The notes under the pieces are model-generated. The model did not search any database, was not told the origin of the DNA, and worked only from the letters and a program-made list of their open reading frames with translations. Positions 1 to 8,493 of a stretch of 64,000 nt of DNA are shown one piece after another. The first letter of the stretch is position 1. Each line of letters begins with the position of its first letter. Origin of the DNA: DASUPK01 sp963747425 (GTDB lineage Bacteria; Actinomycetota; Thermoleophilia; Solirubrobacterales; 70-9); contig CAVVFJ010000008.1 in assembly GCA_963747425.1 (NCBI GenBank), positions 124,001 through 188,000 of the forward strand, written 5' to 3'. The translations under genes were made by a program, and so were the position numbers.

Positions 1-563
1 TCGTAGCCGAGCCCCGCTCCGCTCGCGCGCAGCCTCATCGGGCCGAGCCGGACGTAGTGCGGATCACCGAGGAGCAGCTCGCCGACCACCAGGCGCCCTC
101 CGGGGCGCAGGACCCGGGCCAGCTCGCGGAGGGCCGCCTCCTGGTCCGGGATCTCACCCAGAGTGGTCACCAGGTAGGCCGCGTCGAAAGTCCCGTCCTC
201 GTAGGGCATCGCCGTGGCATCGGACACGGCCGGCGTGATGTTCTCCAGTCCCCTCTCGGCGGCGCGTCTCATCGTGTGGTCGAGCATCTCCCGCTGGAGG
301 TCGAGGATGTCGAGCTGTCCGTCGGGCTTGAGCCACTCCGCCACTTCGAGCGTGTAGTAGCCGGTCCCCGGGCCGACCTCGAGGATCCGCTCGCCCGGCT
401 CGGGAGCGAGGATCTCCCGCAGCCGCGGGCGTGTGATCAGGGGATGCGGGGCCTCCACCCAGAAGCGCTGGCCGTACGGGCACGCCGACGGGTTCTTGCG
501 CCACCAGAGCGCCGCCCCGGCGGTCGCGGCGGCGGCGCCCAGCAGCAGGCGCCGGAGCTTCAC
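1..563 (-). CDS. class I SAM-dependent methyltransferase, 3' end beyond the window
   Basis: The gene reads leftward from a GTG at 563 and runs off the window, so only about 187 N-terminal residues are visible. A short hydrophobic stretch (residues 5-21) could be a membrane anchor. It is followed by the SAM-binding motif I, ILEVGPGTGYY (residues 60-70), the acidic post-I segment LDILDLQ, and a UbiE/COQ5-like ELARVLRPGGRLVVGE segment. The acceptor substrate cannot be told from sequence. The GTG overlaps the TGA of the upstream small gene (GTGA), so the two are probably translationally coupled. Family assignment is firm; function is not. Confidence 0.85.
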   Translation of the reverse strand, partial: MKLRRLLLGAAAATAGAALWWRKNPSACPYGQRFWVEAPHPLITRPRLREILAPEPGERILEVGPGTGYYTLEVAEWLKPDGQLDILDLQREMLDHTMRRAAERGLENITPAVSDATAMPYEDGTFDAAYLVTTLGEIPDQEAALRELARVLRPGGRLVVGELLLGDPHYVRLGPMRLRASGAGLGY

Positions 564-778
564 CCGCTGAAGCCGATTCGCTGTGGTGTGGTCGCGCTGC
601 GGATGAAGACCACCTGGCTGAGGTCTATCGAGACCATGCCCTCCTCGGCGTCGAGATCGAGCCAGCCGTCCGGCTTCTCGAGCGCCTTCCGGAGGTCCTT
701 CAGCTTGTTGTCGTCGATCCGAACCTCCACGACCTGCCCGCCTGAGAACCCGATCGAAACCCGTTCAGCTGAAGTCAT
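560..778 (-). CDS. small conserved-looking protein of unknown function, 72 aa
   Basis: I do not recognise this protein. It is acidic and soluble, with no signal peptide or membrane segment. It alternates short beta-like stretches (VSIGFSGGQVVEVRI) with one charged helix (NKLKDLRKALEKPDGW) and ends in RIGFSG. Its start codon shares one base with the stop of the methylmalonyl-CoA epimerase gene upstream, and its stop overlaps the GTG of the methyltransferase downstream. This places it in a tight operon and makes a real gene likely despite its size. Confidence 0.7.
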   Translation of the reverse strand: MTSAERVSIGFSGGQVVEVRIDDNKLKDLRKALEKPDGWLDLDAEEGMVSIDLSQVVFIRSATTPQRIGFSG

Positions 779-1188
779 CAGTGCTCCTTGGCCGGTTCGA
801 CTATCTCGGTCAGCACTCCGCCGGTCGAGCGCGGGTGCAGGAACGCGACTCGTGAGTCGCGGATGCCCCGTCGCGGCTCGGAGTCGATCAGCTCGATGCC
901 GGCGGCGCTGAGCTTGCCGAGGACGTCATCGATGTCGCCGACCGCGTACGCGACGTGGTGCAGGCCGGGACCGCGCTTCGCCAGGTACTTGCCGACCGGG
1001 GTCTCCGGATCGAGCGGCCTGAGCAGCTCGACATGGCCATCGCCGACGTCGAGCAGAGCGGCCTCGACGCCCTGCGATTCCACCGTCTCGCGATGCGCGA
1101 GCGGCATGCCGAGGGTCTTTTCGTAGAGGGCGAGCGCGCCCTCGAGGTCGTCGGTGGCAACGCCGATGTGATCGATCCGGCCGAACAT
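778..1188 (-). CDS. mce: methylmalonyl-CoA epimerase
   Basis: A 136-residue VOC-fold enzyme that interconverts the (2R) and (2S) forms of methylmalonyl-CoA in propionate and odd-chain or branched catabolism. The protein begins MFGRIDHIGVATDDL. The metal-binding positions expected of the family are present: His7 in DHIGVA, the GDGHVELLRPL and GLHHVAYAV segments, and the final Glu in LTEIVEPA. A longer reading frame extends 24 codons upstream, but that part is Arg/Ser-rich and unlike the family, so I take the internal ATG at 1188. It is the second gene of a minus-strand operon, with a one-base stop/start overlap to the small gene downstream. Confidence 0.9.
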   Translation of the reverse strand: MFGRIDHIGVATDDLEGALALYEKTLGMPLAHRETVESQGVEAALLDVGDGHVELLRPLDPETPVGKYLAKRGPGLHHVAYAVGDIDDVLGKLSAAGIELIDSEPRRGIRDSRVAFLHPRSTGGVLTEIVEPAKEH

Positions 1189-1198
1189 TGGCTGGAGT

Positions 1199-2047
1199 CT
1201 ACGTAGCGGCGTCCGCCTCCTGCTCGACGCGGAGGATCTCGCGCAGGGCGGCAACCCCAACCTCGAGCTGCTCCGGGGTGGGCTCCTTGGTGGCGATCAG
1301 GCGCTGGATCTCATGGCCGGGGCGGTGAAAGGCGCGCGCCGCCGACGTCTCGGGGTTCCGCTCGCTCCAGGCGAACATCTCCGCCGCGATCGAGGCGCTC
1401 GCGACGCCGACCGCCGCCCTGGCCACAGGGCCCGGCTCGGCCAGGGTCCGCTCGAGGAGCAGCTGGCCGGCCGCCGAGAGCACCAGCATCGGGACCACGA
1501 GGTTGGAGCCGCAGCGCTCGTGCTCCTTGGTTGCGGATGCGGGGTCGTCGGAGCCCGCCTCGTAGGCGCCGATCGCCTTGTGCTCGACGCCGTGGTAGGC
1601 GGCGAGGTTGCGGTCGCTGAGCGCCACCATCGCCGGAGCGAGGCCGAGCGCCGCCTGGACCAGCTCGACTGCGGCACTGGTGCGGCGCTTGCGGAGGGCC
1701 CGGCTGGCGCTCGAAGCGACCAGCATCGCGGCGATCACCCGCACGTCCTCGAAGGGGAGGCGGGCAGCCCGCAGCCTCATCCGCACGGTGGGGATCAGCA
1801 GGAACGCCTCCGCAAGCCGCAGCGGGCCGCGCAGCAGGGGAATGCGCACCGCCAGCTCCGGGGCGAGCGCAGGCTTGCGGGCCGAGGCGACCTGGATCTC
1901 GCCTGCGCTGTCTCGCGCGGCGGCGGCCCAGGAGGTGGGGCCGTGGATCAGGAGCCCGTTGCGCAGAGCCATCCCGCCGAGCCTGAGGACGTATCTCTCC
2001 TCTGCCTCGGATCCTGCGGGTGCACGGTTTCCGTTGGTCTCGCTCAC
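1199..2047 (-). CDS. DUF1385 (YqhQ-like) membrane protein
   Basis: A 282-residue protein with the DUF1385 hallmarks: an N-terminal RLGGMALRNGLLIHGPTSWA segment, the GVEHKAIGAYE motif in the middle, a Cys-containing ERCGSN segment and several hydrophobic helices (VRVIAAMLVASSA, NLVVPMLVLSAAGQLLL, AVGVASASIAAEMFAW). The family is a polytopic membrane protein of unknown biochemical role. The GTG start at 2047 overlaps the TGA of the M20 peptidase upstream (GTGA), so it is co-translated with it. Annotation of the domain is good; no function is claimed. Confidence 0.85.
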   Translation of the reverse strand: MSETNGNRAPAGSEAEERYVLRLGGMALRNGLLIHGPTSWAAAARDSAGEIQVASARKPALAPELAVRIPLLRGPLRLAEAFLLIPTVRMRLRAARLPFEDVRVIAAMLVASSASRALRKRRTSAAVELVQAALGLAPAMVALSDRNLAAYHGVEHKAIGAYEAGSDDPASATKEHERCGSNLVVPMLVLSAAGQLLLERTLAEPGPVARAAVGVASASIAAEMFAWSERNPETSAARAFHRPGHEIQRLIATKEPTPEQLEVGVAALREILRVEQEADAAT

Positions 2048-3388
2048 GACAGCATCCTTCGCGGCAGCTCGTAGAAGAACCCGGCGGAGAGCTCGACGTC
2101 GGAGACGGGAATCCGCTCGTCGGCGCCATGGATCAGCGGTGCCGCGTTCAGCAGGTCCACCTCCCGGTACGGGCAGAACCCGTAGACGACGGCGTCCGGG
2201 AAGGCAGTGCGGAACGGGTTGCTGTCGCTGAAGCCGGGCATCACCGTGGGCGCGATCCCCGCCCCCGGATCGGCATCGGCGAGCCAGCCGCGAATCGCAT
2301 CGGCAAGAGGAGACTCCATCGGCGAGCTGTTGCCGACTACGGCCTCGCTGAACTCGACCTCGTAGTCGCCCTCGCCGATCAGCGCGGCGAGCTGGCGCAG
2401 CGCGTCGTCCTTGCCCTGGCCCGGCGGGACCCGGCAGTCGATCAACGCCTCGGCCTCGGAGGGGATCACGTTCGCCTTCTTGCCGGACTCGGCCTTCGTC
2501 GGGGTGAGGGTGACGCCGAGCATCGGCTCCACCAGATAGTCCGCGAGCAGCGGCTCCTCCGCGCGGAGCCGCTCGAGCCCTGCGCGAACGCCCTCCTCGC
2601 CTGGGAACGGCTCGCCGAACAGAGCTTCGAGAAGAGCCTCTCCGACCTCGGTCGGCTCGGGCTGCGGCTGCTCGGAGAGCGCCGCCAGGTAGCCGGAGAG
2701 CTTGAGCAGGGCGTTGTCGCCGATCCGCGGCAGGGAGGCGTGCCCGGCCTCGCCGTGGGTCCGCAGCTTCATCCGGAAGATCCCCTTCTCTCCGACGCTG
2801 AGCGTGTAGAGGCGCCGGCCCGCGAACTCGACCAGCTCGCCGCCGCCCTCGTTGACGACGAAGTCGCTGCGGACGGCGTCCGGCCGCTCCTCGCAGAGCC
2901 AATGGGCGCCGAGCCCGCCGCCCACCTCCTCGTCGGCGGTGATGACCAGCAGGAGGTCTCCGGAGGCCGGGCGCCAGCCGCTCTCGCCCAGGGTGGCCGC
3001 GGCGGCGACCTCGGCGGCCACCTGTCCCTTCATGTCCAGAGCGCCGCGCCCCCTGACCCAGCCGTCCACGACGTCGCCGGACCACGGGTCGAACGTCCAC
3101 TCATCAGGATCGGCGCGAACGGTGTCGACGTGGCCGAGGAAGGTCAGCGTCGGCCCGTCGGCCGCGCCTCGCAGTCGCGCGACCAGGTTCGGCCGGCCGG
3201 GCTCGGCCGAGAGCTGCTCGCATTCGAATCCGGCGGCGGTCAGCGTGCCTCTGCAGGAAGTCCTGGATCGGGCCCTCGTTGCCGGGCGGATTGACCGTGT
3301 TGGTCTGGATCAGCCGGCCGAGGAGCTCCACCGCCCGAGGACCGAGGCCCTGGGGGACGGCTGCCGTTGCGGTGCCCTCCTCCATCAA
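2044..3388 (-). CDS. M20 family peptidase (ArgE/DapE/CPG2-like), reading frame broken
   Basis: The N-terminus (VELLGRLIQTNTVNPPGNEG) begins at ATG 3388. The rest of the enzyme (GHVDTV, RGRGALDMKG, ITADEEVGGGLGA, HGEAGHASLP, ADERIPVSD) is in another frame. The two parts join near 3250, where FLQ should continue into LTAAGFE. The locus is 1345 bp, one base more than a multiple of three, so one extra base explains it. The metal ligands (His and Asp of GHVDT, Asp of ALDMKG, the Glu pair of DEEVGG, the C-terminal His in PLIHGADER) are all present downstream of the break, which argues for a recent lesion or a sequencing error rather than an old pseudogene. The substrate (N-acyl amino acid or dipeptide) is unknown. 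Confidence 0.8.
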
Positions 3389-3419
3389 TCGCAGCCTAGG
3401 GCAACCCGGTGGGGCGGTT

Positions 3420-3425
3420 CATACT
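3420..3425 (+). promoter_or_regulatory. candidate -10 box of rarA
   Basis: CATACT lies 8 bp before the ATG of rarA. If it is the -10, transcription would start at or within a base or two of the start codon. No convincing -35 is seen. Confidence 0.3.
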
Positions 3426-3433
3426 GCGGCAGC

Positions 3434-4777
3434 ATGGCGAAACCGGGGGACCAGCTCTTCGAGACCGGCGACGACGCACGCCAGGCCGGCGTCCCGGCCA
3501 AGGACGCGCCGCTCGCAACCCGCATGCGCCCCCGCGACCTGGATGAGCTCGCCGGGCAGACCCATCTGCTCGAGCCCGGATCCGCCCTGCGGACGGCAAT
3601 CGAATCCGGCGAGCCGCACAGCGCGATCTTCTACGGCCCGCCCGGCAGCGGCAAGACGACCGTGGCGAGGATCATCGCGGCCCGGGCGAAGGGGGCCTTC
3701 GAGGAGCTCTCGGCTGTCAACGCCGGGCGGCCGGAGGTCCGCGAGGTGATCGCGCGCGCACGGGAGCGCCGGGCCGCCGGCCGCCCGACGATCTTCTTCC
3801 TCGACGAGATCCATCGCTTCAACAAGGCACAGCAGGACGCGCTCCTGCCGGCCGTCGAGGAAGGGCTGATCACGCTGATCGGGGCGACCACCGAGAACCC
3901 CTACTTCGAGGTCAACTCGGCGCTGCTCTCCCGCTCCCAGATCTACGAGTTCCGCGCGCTGAGGGCGGCCGAGATCGAGGAGCTCGTCCTGCGCGCGCTC
4001 GGCGACGAGCGGGGAATCCCCGATCCGCCGGCGATCTCGGACGAGGCGCTGGCGATGCTGACCACGCGCGCAGGAGGCGACGGCAGGGTGGCGCTTGCGG
4101 CGGTCGAGCGCGCTGCGGAGGCGGCGCGAGCCGCAGGAAGCAACGAGATCGGCGTCCAGGCCGTCGAGGACGCCCTGCAGCGCAAGGCGCTGCTCTATGA
4201 CCGCGAGGGCGACAAGCACTACGACTACATCTCGGCCTGGATCAAGGCCACCCGCGGCTCGGACGTGGACGCCTCCCTCTACTACCTCGCGGTGATGCTC
4301 GAGGGCGGCGAGGACCCGCGCTTCATCGCCCGCCGAATGGTGATCTTCGCCTCCGAGGACGTCGGCAACGCCGACCCTCAGGCCCTCGTGATCGCAACCG
4401 CCGCCGGCCAGGCCGTCGACCGCGTCGGGCTGCCCGAGTGCGCCCTCAACCTCGCCCAGGCGGCCGCCTATCTGGCGCTGGCGCCGAAGTCCAACGCCTC
4501 GACCAGGGCGATCTCGAAGGCCACCGCCCACGTCCGCGAGCACGGCGCCGCGGAGCCGCCACCGCACCTCCAGGACGCCCACTACCCCGGCGCCAAGCAG
4601 CTCGGCCGGGGCGAGGGCTACCGCTATCCGCACGACGAGCCGGGCGGCGTCACCGACCAGCCGCTCGCTCCCGAATCCGTGCGGGGCGAGCGCTTCTACG
4701 AGCCGACCGACCGCGGCTTCGAGGCGGAGCTCGGTGTGCGGCTGGAGCGGCTGCGCCGGCTGCTCTCAGACGATTAG
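3434..4777 (+). CDS. rarA: replication-associated recombination protein A (AAA+ ATPase, RarA/MgsA)
   Basis: A 447-residue AAA+ ATPase of the clamp-loader-like RarA/WRNIP1 family, which acts at stalled replication forks and SSB-coated gaps. It shows Walker A (FYGPPGSGKTTVA), Walker B (TIFFLDEIHRFNKAQQDALLP), sensor 1 (LIGATTENPYFEVN) and the arginine-finger region (ALLSRSQIYEF). The C-terminal tetramerisation domain follows (YDYISAWIKATRGSDVDASLYYLAVMLEGGEDPRFIARRM). Length is normal for the family. The reading frame is open far upstream through antisense of the M20 gene, but homology starts around the ATG at 3434, so that start is used. It diverges from the M20 peptidase gene. Confidence 0.95.
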   Translation: MAKPGDQLFETGDDARQAGVPAKDAPLATRMRPRDLDELAGQTHLLEPGSALRTAIESGEPHSAIFYGPPGSGKTTVARIIAARAKGAFEELSAVNAGRPEVREVIARARERRAAGRPTIFFLDEIHRFNKAQQDALLPAVEEGLITLIGATTENPYFEVNSALLSRSQIYEFRALRAAEIEELVLRALGDERGIPDPPAISDEALAMLTTRAGGDGRVALAAVERAAEAARAAGSNEIGVQAVEDALQRKALLYDREGDKHYDYISAWIKATRGSDVDASLYYLAVMLEGGEDPRFIARRMVIFASEDVGNADPQALVIATAAGQAVDRVGLPECALNLAQAAAYLALAPKSNASTRAISKATAHVREHGAAEPPPHLQDAHYPGAKQLGRGEGYRYPHDEPGGVTDQPLAPESVRGERFYEPTDRGFEAELGVRLERLRRLLSDD

Positions 4778-4797
4778 CGCCACGTTAAGCAGCGGCC

Positions 4798-4822
4798 GGT
4801 GCGCTTCACTGCGCAACCTTTT
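4798..4822 (+). terminator. hairpin plus T-run after rarA
   Basis: GGTGCGC and GCGCAACC form a stem with one bulged A around the loop TTCACT, followed by TTTT. It starts 20 bp after the rarA stop, which fits an intrinsic terminator. The stem with a bulged A looks like the palindromic element described elsewhere in this window, but the conserved outer flanks are missing. Confidence 0.5.
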
Positions 4823-4911
4823 CGAGAAGTCCGTGTTTTGAGCCCTGTCTGACGCTCTGGCACTCGTTGGTTCGCCGGAGCCGGCGCGTAAAAAGCCGGG
4901 GAGTGGACAAC

Positions 4912-4946
4912 GAAGGCCGGGAGCTCGGGGATTGCTCCCGGCCTTC
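4912..4946. terminator. perfect 13-bp inverted repeat in the rarA-aldehyde dehydrogenase gap
   Basis: GAAGGCCGGGAGC at 4912-4924 and its exact reverse complement at 4934-4946 flank a 9-base loop. Only AAATTT follows, so it is either a weak terminator or a structured intergenic palindrome. It lies in the 288-bp gap between rarA and the aldehyde dehydrogenase gene. Confidence 0.5.
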
Positions 4947-5065
4947 AAATTTCTCAGGGGTTTGGCTCGGGGGAAACTGGGAGGAAGCGGCCTCGGCGGG
5001 AGGTCGCTGCTCGCCTCGCGCGTAGAATCGCCGAGGACGAGCGAAGGCGACGAGAGGAACCAACG

Positions 5066-6754
5066 ATGGAGGCGAGCAGCTCCCGCAAGACCGGTGCGAA
5101 GTCAGGCGATGGCAGGAGCGGCAACGGCGCCGCGCCCGCCAAGTCACGGAAGAAGGCCAAGCCCTCCGCGAAGCGCTCCAAGGCGAAGGCGAAGCCCGCG
5201 CTCGAATCCTTCAACCCGGCGACCGGCGAGCTGATCGGCACCGTCGAGACGATCACGCCCGCGAAGGTGCAGGGCATCGTCGACGACGTGGGTGAGGTGC
5301 AGCCATTCTGGGCGGCTCTGTCGCTGGAGGATCGCGCCCGCTACATGCGCCGCGCCGTCGATGTGCTGCTCAACGACCTCGACGAGATCGCGGAGCTGCT
5401 CACAAGCGAGCAGGGCAAGCCGCGGGTGGAGAGCTACACGATGGAGCTCCTCCCCACGGTCGACTCGCTCAAGTGGATCGCCGACAACGGGCCGGGAATC
5501 CTCTCCGACGAGAAGATCTCGATGCCGCTGATCCTGAAGTCGAAGAGCGCGAAGTTCAGCTTCGAGCCGATTGGCGTCGTCGGCGTAATCGCACCCTGGA
5601 ACTACCCCTGGTCGATCCCCTTCGGCGAGGTCGCAATCGCGCTGATGGCGGGCAACGGCGTGGTGCTGAAGCCGGCCAGCCTGACCCCGCTGATCGGCGA
5701 GCGGATCCGCCAGACCTTCGAGAAGGCCGGCCTGCCCGAGGGCCTGATTCGCACGGTCCACGGCGGCGGCCGGATCGGCGACGCGCTCGTCAAGTCCACC
5801 GCGGGCAAGATCTTCTTCACGGGCTCCGTCGAGGTCGGCAAGAAGGTCGGCGTCGAGTGCGCCAAGCGGATGAAGGGCTCCGTGCTGGAGCTCGGGGGCA
5901 AGGACCCCCAGATCGTCTGCGCCGACGCCGACCTCGCCAACGCCGTCTCGGGCGCCGTCTGGGGCGGCTTCGCCAACGCCGGGCAGACCTGCTCCGGGAT
6001 CGAGCGCGTCTACGTCGTCGACGACGTCGCCGACGAGTTCCTCGAGGGCGTGGTCCGCGAAACCGAGCGCCTCACGGTCGGCGACCCTCGCCAGTGGACC
6101 ACCGAGATCGGCCCGATGGTCTCCGACGACCAGGCCAAGATCGTCACCGAGCTGGTCGATGACGCCGTGGAGAACGGCGCCACGAAGCTCACCGGCGGCC
6201 CCACCAAGATCAAGGGAATGAAGGGGAGCTTCATCGCGCCGGTCGTGCTGACCGGAGTCACGCACGAGATGCGGATCATGAACGAGGAGATCTTCGGGCC
6301 CGTCCTGCCGGTGATGAGGGTGGAGAGCGAAGAACAGGCCCTGATGCTGGCCAACGACTCGCAGTTCGGCCTCGGCGCCAGCGTGTGGACCAAGGACCGC
6401 GCCAAGGGCGAGCGGATGTCGCACGAGATCGAGTCGGGGATGGTCTGGGTCAACGACCACTCCTTCTCGCACGGCGCCTGCCAGTGCGCGTGGGGCGGCG
6501 TCAAGGACTCCGGCCTGGGCCGCTCGCACTCCAAGTTCGGCTTCTACGAGTGCGTCAACGTCAAGCAGCTCGCCTGGGAGCCCGGCTGGACGAGGGACAT
6601 GTGGTGGCAGCCCTATGACCGCAAGCTCGCCGACGCGATCCGCTCTTCGGCGCAGCTCCTCTATAGCCGCAACGGCAACCGCCTGAAGGCGCTCCGCGAG
6701 GGCTTCAGGCCACTCGTGGAGGTCACGCGGCGGACGATGCAGAAGGGCAGATAG
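5066..6754 (+). CDS. NAD(P)-dependent aldehyde dehydrogenase with Lys-rich N-terminal extension
   Basis: A 562-residue ALDH-superfamily enzyme that oxidises an aldehyde to the acid. Family motifs: IAPWNYPWSIPFGEVAIALMAGN (cofactor-binding region), FTGSVEVGKKV, catalytic Glu in LELGGKDPQ, catalytic Cys in GQTCSG, and EEIFGPVLPV. It is closest in style to the succinate-semialdehyde/betaine-aldehyde group, but the substrate is not decidable. Residues 1-50 precede the domain and are unusual: rich in Lys, Ala and Ser (SRKKAKPSAKRSKAKAKPA), like a histone-H1 tail. The ATG is preceded by GAGAGGAA, so the extension is probably translated. The last codon runs into a set of GACGT repeats. Confidence 0.9.
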   Translation: MEASSSRKTGAKSGDGRSGNGAAPAKSRKKAKPSAKRSKAKAKPALESFNPATGELIGTVETITPAKVQGIVDDVGEVQPFWAALSLEDRARYMRRAVDVLLNDLDEIAELLTSEQGKPRVESYTMELLPTVDSLKWIADNGPGILSDEKISMPLILKSKSAKFSFEPIGVVGVIAPWNYPWSIPFGEVAIALMAGNGVVLKPASLTPLIGERIRQTFEKAGLPEGLIRTVHGGGRIGDALVKSTAGKIFFTGSVEVGKKVGVECAKRMKGSVLELGGKDPQIVCADADLANAVSGAVWGGFANAGQTCSGIERVYVVDDVADEFLEGVVRETERLTVGDPRQWTTEIGPMVSDDQAKIVTELVDDAVENGATKLTGGPTKIKGMKGSFIAPVVLTGVTHEMRIMNEEIFGPVLPVMRVESEEQALMLANDSQFGLGASVWTKDRAKGERMSHEIESGMVWVNDHSFSHGACQCAWGGVKDSGLGRSHSKFGFYECVNVKQLAWEPGWTRDMWWQPYDRKLADAIRSSAQLLYSRNGNRLKALREGFRPLVEVTRRTMQKGR

Positions 6755-6780
6755 ACGTCCAATAGACGTCATTTGACGTT
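6754..6780. promoter_or_regulatory. three phased GACGTY repeats
   Basis: GACGTC at 6754-6759 and 6765-6770 and GACGTT at 6775-6780 are spaced 11 and 10 bp apart, about one helical turn each. Two are perfect palindromic hexamers. They lie just after the aldehyde dehydrogenase stop and about 100 bp upstream of the exported-protein gene, a plausible operator position. Confidence 0.3.
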
Positions 6781-6883
6781 TGCCTAGCCCCGGATTCGTC
6801 AATGCTTGAGGCGTGCTTGGGGCCAGCGGGAAAGTTGCTCGCTTGAGCGGGACTATCGGGCTGCCGATGGGTTCCCCATAGGG

Positions 6884-7785
6884 ATGCCCTCGATACCCAC
6901 AGGGACAGGCAGGACGCAGGCGACGGTCGCCGTGCTCGCGGTGGCAGCGTGCGCGCTTCTGCTGTCGCTCCTCGGTGGGCCGGGCACGGCGGCCGCCAAG
7001 CCCAGGGCCCATGCGAGCAAGTCCGTCAGCTACGCACAGCGGACCTTCCAGCTCAGCGGCGCAAACAGCAAGCAGCGCCTGACCGTTCGCTGCCCCGGGC
7101 GACTGGTCCCCCTCGGAGGTGGCATGACGAGCTCGCCTCTGCCGGATGCGGATGGCGAGGGAATCTATCCGCACTCCTACGAGCGGCTGGGCGTGCAGCA
7201 CGGATACCACAGCACCGTGGTCCTCTTCGATCCCTCCGCCGGCAGCACGACGCCGCGCAACGTGACGATGCAGGTCGCCTGCGCCCGTAAGCAGAAGCAC
7301 GTCACCCCTCCGCACAAGACGATCTTCGTGGGCCCGGGCCAGACGAAGACCGCCGTGGCCACCTGCCCCGGTCGCCGGCATCTCTTCGGTGGGGGGTTCC
7401 AGCGCACCGACTTCGTGGCACGCGGCGGCGACTACATCACCGAGTCGCGGGCGATATCCAGAAGTCATGGAGCGTCACCGGGCGCGCCTTCGGCGGCTTC
7501 GGCGGCGAGCTCACGGCGATCGCCTATTGCTGGCGCAGCAAGAAGCCGCTGCTCAAAGAGGTCTCCGCCTCGACCTCGGTGGGGACCGGCCAGTTCGCGA
7601 CCGCGACCACTCCCTCCTGTCGCCGCGGCCACCTCGTCTTCGGCGGGTTCAGCACAGATCCCGCGGGCTCGTCCTTCTTCACCAACGGCTTCGTCAACAC
7701 GAACGGCAGCTGGCAGGCATCCGCCTTCAACCACTTCGGCCCGGACGCCAGCCTCACCGCCTACGGCTACTGCCTGAAGCTCTAG
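6884..7785 (+). CDS. exported protein of unknown function, reading frame broken
   Basis: The start at 6884 gives a signal peptide (hydrophobic VAVLAVAACALLLSLLGG, cleavage likely near TAAAKP). The mature part contains repeated units with a Cys-Pro-Gly turn and a following triple Gly: RCPGRLVPLGGGM, then TCPGRRHLFGGGFQ, and in the second frame SCRRGHLVFGGFS. The frame breaks near 7458: the first frame degenerates after ITESRA, while QKSWSVTGRAFGGFGGELT and the rest through 7785 lie in another. Total length is one base short of a multiple of three. I do not recognise the family; the repeats suggest a small beta-rich secreted protein of three similar units. Confidence 0.65.
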
Positions 7786-7811
7786 AGCCGGAGTCGTCCT
7801 CAAATCACCGC

Positions 7812-7817
7812 TAGCTT
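7812..7817 (+). promoter_or_regulatory. candidate -10 box of the ccm-hem operon
   Basis: TAGCTT ends 7 bp before the GTG of ccmA, suggesting a leaderless transcript that would serve ccmA and the overlapping genes behind it. Confidence 0.35.
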
Positions 7818-7824
7818 TGCTCGC

Positions 7825-8493
7825 GTGGAGCAAACGGCGGCCATAGCGACGCCCACCGCGACCAAGACGATCCAACCCGCGATCGAGTTGGCTGGGCTGC
7901 GCCGCGATTTCGGCGACCGGACCGCCCTGGCGAGCATCCGCGCCCGCCTCGAGCCCGGCGAGAGCCTGGCGGTCCTCGGGCCCAACGGCTCCGGCAAGTC
8001 GACGCTGCTGCGGATCCTGGCCGGACTGCTACGGCCCAGCGGCGGGGACGTCTCCGTGCTGGGCTGCGCCCTTCCCAAGGAGACGCACCTGCTGCGGGGC
8101 AGGGTCGGCTATCTCGGACACGCGCCCCTCCTCTATCGGGACCTCAGCCCCCGCGAGAACCTCAACCTGGCCGCTGCGCTGCACAGGCTCGATCCGGTGG
8201 CCGCGGCGGCCCGGATCGAGCGGCTGCTCGACACCGTCGGGATGTCCCAGCGCGGTGACGATCGCGTCGCGGAGCTGTCCGCTGGGATGAAGCAGCGCGT
8301 CGACATCTGCCGCGCCGTGCTGCACGAGCCCGAGCTGCTGCTGCTCGACGAGCCGGACGCCCACCTGGACTCCGAGGCCCGTCAGCTGATCGAGCCGCTG
8401 ATCGCCGCCGGCGGGCGGCGCAGCCGCGTCATCGTCAGCCACGACCGGGAGGCGGCGACGGCGGGCGCGGACGTCGTCCTGGAGCTGCAATGA
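7825..8493 (+). CDS. ccmA: heme exporter ATP-binding protein CcmA
   Basis: A 222-residue ABC ATPase. Walker A is GPNGSGKST, the signature is ELSAGMKQRV and Walker B is LLLLDEPDAHLD, with an H-loop His in VIVSHDRE. On its own it would only be called an ABC ATPase. Its overlap with a CcmB-type membrane gene and then CcmC and CcmD shows it is the ATPase of the CcmABCD complex that loads heme for cytochrome c maturation at the membrane. The GTG start is 7 bp from a possible -10 box. It overlaps ccmB by 4 bp. Confidence 0.9.
   Translation: MEQTAAIATPTATKTIQPAIELAGLRRDFGDRTALASIRARLEPGESLAVLGPNGSGKSTLLRILAGLLRPSGGDVSVLGCALPKETHLLRGRVGYLGHAPLLYRDLSPRENLNLAAALHRLDPVAAAARIERLLDTVGMSQRGDDRVAELSAGMKQRVDICRAVLHEPELLLLDEPDAHLDSEARQLIEPLIAAGGRRSRVIVSHDREAATAGADVVLELQ

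Noticed and set aside
3419..4633. 404-codon open frame opposite rarA
   Set aside because: Composition-driven shadow; rarA is complete with all AAA+ motifs.
4798..4822. Seventh copy of the palindromic element
   Set aside because: It has the stem with one bulged base but lacks the AAACGGG and CCCTCGC flanks and is followed by a T-run; a terminator is the simpler reading.
5144..7468. 774-codon open frame on the minus strand
   Set aside because: Antisense shadow of the aldehyde dehydrogenase and exported-protein genes, produced by GC-rich third positions; no domain recognised.
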